Source: Meandrina meandrites
Lineage: Eukaryota > Cnidaria > Anthozoa > Scleractinia > Meandrinidae
Assembly: GCA_963693305.1 (NCBI GenBank)
Contig: OY855915.1
Span: 11,865,340 to 11,929,339, forward strand
Reading direction: 5' to 3'
Length of the DNA: 64,000 nucleotides
In this document: piece by piece, positions 56,522 to 64,000 of the stretch
Layout: each line of letters begins with the position of its first letter
Numbering within the stretch: position 1 is the stretch's first letter
The notes under the pieces: generated by a model
Told to the model about the DNA's origin: nothing
Seen by the model: only the letters and a program-made list of their open reading frames with translations
The model's database searches: none
Made by a program: the position numbers and the translations under genes

Positions 56522-58968
56522 TGGCTTACCCTGACTTTGAACGACCATTTGTACTGCACACGGATGCCTCAAGCGAAGGACTTGGGGCGGTGCTCTACCA
56601 AGAACAAGGGGGGAAATTGAGAGTTGTTGGCTATGGCTCAAGGACATTGACGCCCGCGGAACGGAACTACCACTTGCACTCAGGAAAGTTAGAATTCTTG
56701 GCCCTAAAGTGGGCAATTACTAACAAATTCAGGGATTACTTATTCTATGCTCCATCCTTCACTGTTTTCACTGACAATAACCCGTTAACGTATGTGATGT
56801 CATCAGCAAAGTTGAATGCCACGGGGCATCGGTGGGTGGCCGAGTTAGCGGATTATAACTTTACAATCAAGTACCGACCGGGCAAGACTAATGTTGACGC
56901 GGATGTTCTGTCAAGAATCCCATTGGACATAGACAAGTATATGAGCGATTGTACAGAGGAAGTACCCAAAGATGTCCTTGAAGCAACCGTGGAAGCAGTT
57001 AGGGAACAGGCAAAAGGCACAATCCCATGGGTTACGGCAATTGCCGCAGACATGACAACTCCTGAACCGACATTAAAGGATCTGAATCTAAAACCCTTCA
57101 GCCCTAGTGAAATCAAGGAGGCACAGCACTCGGATAGTGCTATATGCCGCGTGCTTTACTACAAGACACACGGGATCAAACCGGGTGGTGGCCAACTGAA
57201 GAATGAACCCCATGGAGTTACCAACCTTATGAGAGAATGGAAGAAACTGGAAGTTGATGAACATGGTATCCTGCGACGAAGAACAAGCTCTAAGATACAA
57301 TTAGTTCTGCCACACAACTTCATCCCAGTGGTACTTAAAGAACTACACACAGAGATGGGACACCTTGGAGTGGAGAGAGTTGCAGAACTTGCAAGGTCCC
57401 GCTTCTACTGGCCACATATGTACCGTGACATAGAGTATTTTGTGACACAACGTTGCAGATGCATCAAACAGAAGAAACCAAACACAGTCACGAAAGCCCC
57501 TTTGATGCACCTGATGACATCAGCACCCTTTGAAGTAGTTTCCATTGATTTTCTGCGTCTGGACAAGAGCAAAGGTGGATATGAATATGTACTGCTGATT
57601 GTTGATAACTTTACCAAATATGCCCAAGCCTATGCAACGCGCAAAAAGACGGCCCGCACTGCTGCTGAGAAGATCTACAATGAGTTTATCCCAAGGTTCG
57701 GTTTCCCAGCACGAATACATCACGACCAAGGTAGTGAGTTTGAAAACAAATTGTTCCACAACCTAGAACGTCTCAGTGGAGTTGCCAGCTCGCGAACCAC
57801 TCCATACCACCCACAGGGCAATGGCCAGGTAGAACGCATGAACCGCACGTTACTCTCGATGCTAAGGACCCTCCCGGAGGAAAAGAAATCGAACTGGAAA
57901 GATTCCTTAAACAAGCTTATACATGCGTACAACTGCACAAGACACGAAGCGACTGGGTTCTCGCCATTTTACCTGATGTTTGGCCATTCCCCACGATTAC
58001 CAGTTGATTTGCTGTTTGACCTAGGCAACGACCTTCAACAGGGTGATTACCAGGACTATGTAAAGACGTGGCAAGCAGATATGAGACGGGCCTACGACCT
58101 AGCATCTAGGAATACCCAGAAATCGTCAGCCAGGAGTAAAGTGTATTACGACAAGAAGGCTTCCGCAGCAGTCTTACTCCCCGGCGACCGTGTACTTGTT
58201 AGAAACCTTTCAGAAAGGGGAGGACCTGGAAAGCTCCGTTCACACTGGGAAGAGCAAATTTATGTAGTTGAGGGACGCATATCTGATAGTCCAGTCTATC
58301 GAGTAAAGCCAGAACTTGGCCGTGGGAAACAACGAGTGTTACACCGTAACTTGCTACTTCCTTGTGATGCTTTACCACTGCCTAAACCAATGAGAGCATC
58401 ATCCAAGACCACCCAACCAAGACCTAGAGTGCCACCTCAGCCTGAAGACATTGGAGAGAGTTCCGATGATGAGTATGAGATGAACACACTGTCCTCTCCA
58501 ATCACCCATGAAATAGCCTTTCCGGCGGAAGTAGACACCCCTCCTATGGACCCACAGGACCACTGTGATAATGAAGATTGTGCCAATATGTCAGATACCA
58601 GGGACCAACCTGACCCGCAAGTGGACACTGGTGACTCATCAGTGCCAAACTCATCCGTTCTAGATGTGACTGATATGGCCCCCAAGGAAAGTGACAATTC
58701 AGATTCAGAGGAACACCTAGAGGGAGCTACGCGACCTAGAAGGGAGAGACGACCCCCTCAGATTCTGACTTACAGTCAGATGGGGGTACCCGAGTACCAA
58801 CGTTTAAACCCAGTAGTAAACTCAATTCAATGCCCTCAGGTGATACTTCCCTACCAAGTCATGGCCAACTGGCTTGTACCTCACTGCCGGTGTGTTCACT
58901 GCACCCCGCACATCCCATTTATTCCACAGCTGCAGTATATACCACAGCCCATATGGACAAACCAGTAA
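56521..58968 (+). CDS. RNase H and integrase part of Gypsy Pol
   Basis: The frame is 815 codons and begins right at the RNase H domain (YPDFERPFVLHTDASSEG), with TDNNPLTYV and DADVLSRIP following. The H2C2 integrase zinc domain (ELHTEMGHLG ... QRCRCIKQ) and the DDE core come next (VVSIDFLRL, HHDQGSEFE, NGQVERMNRTL). The GPY/F-type C-terminal module (GPGKLRSHWEEQIYVVEG) is present. A 200-residue acidic, Pro-rich tail ends in a Cys/His-containing stretch (PHCRCVHC). There is no start signal of its own. It is the rest of Pol, separated from the preceding frame by a stop and a frame change at about 56519. Confidence 0.9.
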   Translation: MAYPDFERPFVLHTDASSEGLGAVLYQEQGGKLRVVGYGSRTLTPAERNYHLHSGKLEFLALKWAITNKFRDYLFYAPSFTVFTDNNPLTYVMSSAKLNATGHRWVAELADYNFTIKYRPGKTNVDADVLSRIPLDIDKYMSDCTEEVPKDVLEATVEAVREQAKGTIPWVTAIAADMTTPEPTLKDLNLKPFSPSEIKEAQHSDSAICRVLYYKTHGIKPGGGQLKNEPHGVTNLMREWKKLEVDEHGILRRRTSSKIQLVLPHNFIPVVLKELHTEMGHLGVERVAELARSRFYWPHMYRDIEYFVTQRCRCIKQKKPNTVTKAPLMHLMTSAPFEVVSIDFLRLDKSKGGYEYVLLIVDNFTKYAQAYATRKKTARTAAEKIYNEFIPRFGFPARIHHDQGSEFENKLFHNLERLSGVASSRTTPYHPQGNGQVERMNRTLLSMLRTLPEEKKSNWKDSLNKLIHAYNCTRHEATGFSPFYLMFGHSPRLPVDLLFDLGNDLQQGDYQDYVKTWQADMRRAYDLASRNTQKSSARSKVYYDKKASAAVLLPGDRVLVRNLSERGGPGKLRSHWEEQIYVVEGRISDSPVYRVKPELGRGKQRVLHRNLLLPCDALPLPKPMRASSKTTQPRPRVPPQPEDIGESSDDEYEMNTLSSPITHEIAFPAEVDTPPMDPQDHCDNEDCANMSDTRDQPDPQVDTGDSSVPNSSVLDVTDMAPKESDNSDSEEHLEGATRPRRERRPPQILTYSQMGVPEYQRLNPVVNSIQCPQVILPYQVMANWLVPHCRCVHCTPHIPFIPQLQYIPQPIWTNQ

Positions 58969-59235
58969 TGAACACTCCTGAAGTCACAACTGATTACTCC
59001 GAGTATTAACCATGGACAAGCAGACCTGTTGCTCGCCTTCTGTGATTTAACTCATAAGCGAAATTTGTGTTGGATTTTCCCTCTAGTTACAAACTGTTAA
59101 AGACAAAACCTGCGGATAATGGAACTGCCACAATAAGTATTCAGTTTGAAACATGATGAGAACTGACGCTCCCTCCTAACCATTGTTCTTTTTGGTTTTG
59201 TATTTCCTGTTATAATGTCGGGACGACATTTCTGT

Positions 59236-59245
59236 TGGAGGGGAG
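59236..59245 (+). promoter_or_regulatory. Polypurine tract
   Basis: GGAGGGGAG ends directly at the first base of the right LTR, the expected place for plus-strand priming. Confidence 0.8.
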
Positions 59246-59418
59246 TGTGTTACAAGTAGAACGTGAGGGACTGGGCCCAGCCCCAGGTTACATATTATTA
59301 TGGGATCGGAAAATCCCACGCGTGGGCGAACATGAAAACGAAGCAAGGATCGATGAGAAAACGTGTTGTCATTGTAGTTTTGTAGTAGTTCCTGTGCGAG
59401 ATTGAGTAGAGTGTAACA
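59246..59418 (+). repeat. Right LTR of the Gypsy element
   Basis: Identical to 52721-52893 over 173 bp. Confidence 0.95.
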
Positions 59419-60019
59419 TATGCGCATGCGCCAAAGTAAAATATTGTACATTTTTACATGAAATCTTCCTCAACATCTTACTGCAGTGTAAGAAAATGCA
59501 TTTCTGGCAAAGTTTAGAGAAATTTAGCACCGTAGCGCCAAAAAAATCAATTTAACGGTTAAAAAACGTGTTTTTTGGAGTAAATTTAGCATATTAAGGG
59601 TTAACATGAATAGCAGATGACTTATGATATTTTGTAGGTATAACAACACCAAAATATCACGAATGGAATATTTTTTACAGTATATCAAATGGATCAATGG
59701 TTATTTTGGTACTGGAAAGCTTGTAAAGCTGACTTAAACCACTTGGAAAAATCATGCTCTTAAGTTTCCTCCACTGTAATCAAACTTCGACGATTGCTTT
59801 TGATGGCGTACTTTGAACTTTGTTGTGGATACAATCATTCTCGTTACCAGTGCCCATTATGTCTGTTAACCGGTGGAGCCTGGGCAAGAGAACCATCACA
59901 TTTCTTGTGCCTAGGCCCCGCCGAATAAGAGACACTGGCCTTTGGCTGCAAGATATGCCAAGCTATCTTCAACGTTCGCTTGAACTGTTTTCTTTTCTTT
60001 TCTTTGATTCAAAACTTAG

Positions 60020-60241
60020 CAAAGTACGACTGGCCACTTACGAAAATCTCTAACAACAAGCTTCAGGAACGGCTTACTTCCAAACAAGGAAGTGTCGCGT
60101 CTAATGTAAACACGGGGCTTGGAGTGCTCACACGAAAACATAAAGGAACAGTGAGTTTGGGTTCTTACACAGGACAATGCGTGGGGAACCTGGACCTCTG
60201 TAACAACGGCCTTTCTTTCAGCTTCTGGATGAACTACAACG
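60020..60241 (+). CDS. First half of a second pentraxin/LamG-like domain (exon)
   Basis: Acceptor AAAACTTAG, donor GGTAAAG, phase 1 at both ends. It reads AKYDWPLTKIS, KHKGTVSLGSYTGQCVG, LDLCNNGLSFSFWMNY, the Cys-containing front half of a concanavalin-like fold often found in cnidarian multi-domain proteins. It shares the start pattern (short polar lead with an aromatic Trp) and entry phase with the exon at 48412. The frame runs on open to 60345, but the residues after the donor do not look like the domain. The partner exon with the second half was not found. A gene shared with the 47-49 kb exons is plausible but unproven. Confidence 0.6.
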
Positions 60242-60406
60242 GTAAAGAGATTGCCACTGGCGCTTGTCTTTATCTATTTTACAAATCGCGTGTATTTGGG
60301 GGTGTCCATTATTATGATTTCTGCGTTCCTGATGGGTATGGATGAGAGAGAATCAAGTAGCGATTGGCTGTATTGGCTTGTATTGAGCTTGATTTAAGGG
60401 GGGAAG

Positions 60407-60677
60407 CAGGGGCGTAGCCACGGGGTCATGGGATGCCCGTGCCACCCCAACGCCTTTCCCCCCCCCCCCCCCCCCCCCTTGTGAGATAATTTTTTAAGTA
60501 AACAGCATCCAAACCTTCAAATACAGGTGACGAAAAAGCGCGAATCCGAAGAATCGACATGCCATTAATTTTCTAGTTCTGGGTAGTTGCATACGCAGTG
60601 GACTATGTAAGTACCCTATGTGTGACAAAGTGTGACCCCCCCCCCCCTCCCCTTAGAAAATCCTAGCTACGCCCCTG
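60407..60677. mobile_element. hAT-like MITE, CAGGGGCGTAGC ends
   Basis: CAGGGGCGTAGCCA at the left and the inverted GCTACGCCCCTG at the right. The interior is rich in poly-C runs (60459-60478, about 60637-60648). The CAGGG...CCCTG ends fit hAT, but no 8-bp target duplication can be seen. Confidence 0.65.
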
Positions 60678-60924
60678 GAAAGCTCTGTTTCTATGGTTTT
60701 TTCTCTGATAATGATCATAATGACGTCATTTTGCTCCAGGGATGGCATAGACAGAATCCGAGCCACAGACCGGGGACGTGCCGTGATGTTTATCAGAGTT
60801 ATTTATCATATTTACGAGATTAAAAAGCAAAGAAACGAGATAACATGACAAGCTTTGTTTCCAAACGTCTTTTCCTTAAGAAAGATACCCGCGAGAATAA
60901 AATCTATTTTGTAAAAAAGGTTTT

Positions 60925-61085
60925 AAACTTTAAAAGTTCAAAGGCTATTATATACATAAGTTAAAAATGTAAAACCGAACGTTTTCGACTAAAAGTCATC
61001 ATCAGGGTTGATGACTTTTAGTCGAAAACGTTCGGTTTTACATTTTTAACTTATGTATATAATAGCCTTTGAACTTTTAAAGTTT
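60925..61085. repeat. Perfect 77-bp inverted repeat with 7-nt loop
   Basis: Arms 60925-61001 and 61009-61085 are exact reverse complements. The centre contains TTGATGACTTTTAGTCGAAAA, echoing the CTGANGA/stem/GAAA motif on both strands because of the palindrome. Such a snap-back may come from template switching at an element end. Confidence 0.9.
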
Positions 61086-61361
61086 TTATCTTCTTAGCGA
61101 ACATTATGTTGAAAAAAGGTTTTACAAATGTAAATTAACCGTAGAAAATTTGAAAAACTGATGCTTTGAACTTTAATCCTAAGGACTAACACTCTAAACA
61201 ACAGTTTCTTTAGAACCTAATCGTTTTGTTCGTGACTGATAGCGAATCAGCTGTCGGCAGATAAGACAGTTTTAAAAACTACAGAATGTTCTGATTTCTT
61301 CGGCATTTTAAACTGTATGGTTGGAATTCGTACAAGAGGAATGTAAGTTTCATAGGATTAC

Positions 61362-62846
61362 TATGGTGGCCCATCAGTGCCATAATATTTTATGCTGTAT
61401 TTTAACATTTTTTCTCTTTTTTTAATAATTTTTTCTTTTTTTTTTCTTTTTTTTTAATTTTTCAATATTTGGTTTATTTTTTACTTTTTTTATTGTTTTT
61501 TTTTTATTTTTATTTTATTTTTTTTTATAGCATTAACAAAAAAAAACCAGCCATGGCCTAGCAGTGCCATAGCAAAAAAAAAAAAAAAAAAAAAAAAAAC
61601 AGCCATGGCCTAGCAGTGCCATAGCGAAAAAAAACAAAAAACAAAAAACAGCCATGGCCTAGGAGTGCCATAGCCCATGATGCATTGAGAAGGAGTAGTC
61701 ACCAGGCTCTTGGCCTCAAACAACATGGCGGCGTGGATAAGAAACGATGCGTGGAAATGTGATGAAGAGCTTAAGCGGGATTTAGAAGGATACGTGAAGC
61801 AGGCACTGAAGAGGGATGAGGTTTTGGACTTTGTTTCCAAAAAATATCTAATGTATGCTTGGAGTTTGCGTACTCTTTGTTGCCGTTTGCATTATTTTGA
61901 CATAAAGTACTGAAAGTACATCGACTATGAAATAGAGCTTGATGATTTGGAAGAATCTGTGCGCAAAGAAATGAATGGTCCGGGAAATTTGTTTGGTTAT
62001 CGTGCAATGACTAAAAAGATAAGAGAAATTCACGGTTAGAAAGTTCCAAGAAACCTGGTCTGGTCTACGCTATGATGGAACATGTCGATCCCAGTGGCCT
62101 TTAGGAACGAGGAGGTATCGGGCAACCAAAGCGAGCCCCAAAGGGTGTTTTTACCTCAAAGGTAAACGTAGATTAAGCGTGTTTTAAGCCTTTTCAAACT
62201 AAACTTTTAGATAATTCTGTGCAAATTTAATGACGCATTGTTTGCACCGGCAGACGTGGCATAGAGGCCCTGCCGTACGAATAGCCACTGCGTTATATCA
62301 AAGTAATGCAAACGACAACAAAGAGTATGCAAACTCCAAGCATACATTAGATATTTTTTGGAAACAAAGTCCAAAACCTCATCCCTCTTCAGTGCCTGCT
62401 TCACGTATCCTTCTAAATCCCGCTTAAGCTCTTCATCACATTTCCACGCATCGTTTCTTATCCACGCCGCCATGTTGTTTGAGGCCAAGAGCCTGGTGAC
62501 TACTCCTTCTCAATGCATCATGGGCTATGGCACTCCTAGGCCATGGCTGTTTTTTGTTTTTTGTTTTTTTTCGCTATGGCACTGCTAGGCCATGGCTGGT
62601 TTTTTTTTTTCTTTTTTTTTTTTTTTGCTATGGCACTGCTAGGCCATGGCTGGTTCTTTTTTTTTTTTTTTTGTTAATGCTATAAAAAAAATAAAATAAA
62701 AATAAAAAAAAACAATAAAAAAAGTAAAAAATAAACCAAATATTGAAAAATTAAAAAAAAAGAAAAAAAAAAGAAAAAATTATTAAAAAAAGAGAAAAAA
62801 TGTTAAAATACAGCATAAAATATTATGGCACTGATGGGCCACCATA
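61362..62846. mobile_element. 1.5-kb foldback element with integrase-like gene fragment
   Basis: The left end TATGGTGGCCCATCAGTGCC and the right end are inverted copies. Arms of about 540 bp (61362-about 61905 and about 62300-62846) surround a unique centre of about 390 bp. GATTAC lies outside both ends (61356-61361, 62847-62852), a 6-bp target duplication. Each arm includes poly-A/T tracts, two or three copies of GCCATGGCCTAGCAGTGCC and the start of the same gene. Six-bp duplications are made by retroviral-type integrases such as those of Polintons. Confidence 0.85.
61725..62039 (+). pseudogene. N-terminal fragment of an integrase-like protein in the foldback element
   Basis: From ATG 61725 the frame reads MAAWIRNDAWKCDEELKRDL, then KRDEVLDFVSKKY, YAWSLRTLCCRL. 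This is a helix-turn-helix-like front end found before retroviral-type integrase cores in many uncharacterised coral and fish proteins. It stops at TGA 61911-61913. A continuation (IELDDLEESVRKEMNGPGNL, FGYRAMTKKIREIHG) runs to a TAG at 62037-62039, and further broken pieces (MMEHVDPSGL) lie in a shifted frame. No DDE core is present. The first 60 codons are repeated in inverted orientation in the right arm (62296-62473, minus). Family assignment is from memory. Confidence 0.6.
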
Positions 62847-62919
62847 GATTACGAACCCGTAGTGAGAAATACATTTAACACAAATGGTCCGACGAGTCCT
62901 TTTTAATTTTGTTGTGAGT

Positions 62920-62945
62920 TTGTTTGTTTGTTTGTTTGTTTGTTT
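62920..62945 (+). repeat. (TTTG)n microsatellite
   Basis: Six TTTG units just upstream of the TLDc exon. Confidence 0.8.
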
Positions 62946-62993
62946 ATTTGCAAAACCTCATTACTAAATTACAAATCAAAATCATCTCTGCAG

Positions 62994-63227
62994 TGCCATT
63001 CTTTTCTTACATTCTTGGACTGAACAGCAAGTACCAGGATGCTTTACGGGCGTGGCTTGAACCATTCCAGCCAAAACATTCCCGCTGGCATAAATGTTAC
63101 AGAGCCTCAAAGGACGGTTTTGCAGCGGAAACATTTCATACAAAATGTTATTCATATGGAGCGACGGTCACTTTAGTAAAAGTTGGAAACTTTGTGTTTG
63201 GTGGATTTTCCGACCAGAGATGGGGAG
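62994..63227 (+). CDS. Exon encoding the first half of a TLDc domain
   Basis: Acceptor CTCTGCAG, donor GTAGGT, phase 1 in and out, 78 codons. It reads YILGLNSKYQDALRAWL, then CYRASKDGFAAETFHTKC, YGATVTLVKVGNFVFGGFSD, RWGG. These are the signature steps of TLDc domains (here of the secreted or cell-surface cnidarian type), where FHxxC and GGFSD are the best conserved. The remaining half must lie in exons to the right of 63227, possibly outside the window. Same strand and phase as the fibrinogen and LamG-like exons. Confidence 0.85.
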
Positions 63228-64000
63228 GTAGGTAGCTTACACTGTCGAGGGCAGACGCCCGTCGACAAGGGTTAAAAAGAATCATGCGATGCTTTTTTGC
63301 GACAATAGCTTTTTCTTTGGGAAAGAAGACAAAATTTTTCTTGGAGAAAAAATTTTCCCTATATTGGGTGCCAACAGTTTTACAAGTTCCGGCTGCTTCT
63401 GAAAGATTTTTAATCGGCATTTCAGCTCCGGTTCGATTTTAGTGGACACGCGAGCACCAAAAACTAGCGTCACGTGATCAGTGGGAAACTAACAGTGCCG
63501 CGTGAAGCGGTCTGAATTTTAACCAGTGCCAATAAAGCAAGTTCACCCTAGCTCGATAGTCACACAAAGGAAGTTTGCAGAGGAAGATTACCTGCCAGTT
63601 ATTTTATTGGATTAGTCGTTCTAAAAATACTTTGGGTTTAAAATCTGCGATTCACGCGTTTTAAGAATGATTTATATAAGGTGTTTTGGGGGGCTTTTAA
63701 AACATTCGAGATATTTGTTTGGTTTCTATTTATCATATGTGTATTTACTCTGTTTCATTCGTTTTACTTCGTTGTTTTCTCGAGCCAGTTCCCTCCCCTC
63801 CTGTGAGTAATAACATGTTCAGCATTGAGAAGAGTATGGAAACCTACCTGGAATTGTTTTGCTTATTAAAATTTTCGGCCAGAAAAAAATTACACATTAT
63901 TGTGCTTTTCAATAGCTGGTTCTTACTTCCACGGCATGCACCCGCTTTGAAAAATACAACTTACAAAGCCTATAAGCTCTGCCAAATGCTGCATTATCCT
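63228..64000. other. Intron or intergenic DNA; nothing recognised
   Basis: No next TLDc exon could be found before the end of the window. Confidence 0.4.

Larger units (their letters stand above)
52721..59418 (+). mobile_element. Ty3/Gypsy LTR retrotransposon, full length
   Basis: Two 173-bp LTRs (52721-52893 and 59246-59418), beginning TGTGTTACA and ending TGTAACA, are identical on base-by-base reading. The primer site follows the left LTR and a purine tract precedes the right one. Internal order is capsid, zinc knuckle, MYND finger, protease, reverse transcriptase, RNase H, integrase, which is Gypsy order. There is no envelope-like frame. The flanks (GCTTA and TATGC) show no matching target duplication. 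It inserted between pentraxin/LamG-like exons of the modular gene. Confidence 0.95.

Overview
The window is invertebrate animal DNA, AT-rich and intron-rich, with widely spaced exons and many transposons. A cnidarian, most likely a stony coral, fits best. The evidence for that is a fibrinogen-like/pentraxin-like/TLDc modular gene built from phase-1 exons, an intronless class A GPCR of the type expanded in corals, and many small palindromic and TA- or TTAA-flanked elements. The assignment is an inference from gene style; no marker gene settles the species.

Left part (1-33 kb). Four copies of one small two-exon gene family stand out: 3829-4620 (-), 13649-14963 (+), 17077-18006 (-) and 29667-30841 (-). 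Each has a first coding exon of 235-253 nt with a soluble, basic, Ser/Pro-rich stretch containing an RSxS site and an RxxSLP site. A phase-1 GT-AG intron follows, then a last exon of 86-113 nt with a single hydrophobic helix starting Trp-(Tyr/Phe)-x-Pro. The predicted products are 106-121 aa proteins anchored in a membrane by their C-terminus. They form two subtypes: A (4 kb and 30 kb) and B (14 kb and 18 kb, convergent). I do not recognise the family. Between the copies lie SINEs, MITEs, a tRNA-like sequence, a coding-type 57-bp minisatellite and long stretches with nothing I can name.

Middle (34-41 kb). A nearly complete APE-type non-LTR retrotransposon lies on the minus strand. Its reverse transcriptase carries a 23-bp perfect snap-back palindrome in frame. 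Next is a class A GPCR pseudogene whose first transmembrane helix is split by a 1.7-kb foldback element flanked by TTAA.

Right part (44-64 kb). A diverged segmental copy of the 28-29 kb region lies at 45-46 kb. Exons of a secreted or membrane modular gene follow on the plus strand: fibrinogen C-terminal domain (47.4 kb), pentraxin/LamG-like domain (48.4 and 49.3 kb), half of a second LamG-like domain (60.0 kb) and the first half of a TLDc domain (63.0 kb). They may belong to one gene. Between these exons sit a TTAA-flanked Kolobok-like element with a THAP zinc finger (50.7-52.5 kb), a very young Gypsy element with identical 173-bp LTRs, a tRNA-Trp primer site and a MYND finger (52.7-59.4 kb), and a 1.5-kb foldback element with an integrase-like gene fragment and a 6-bp target duplication (61.4-62.8 kb).
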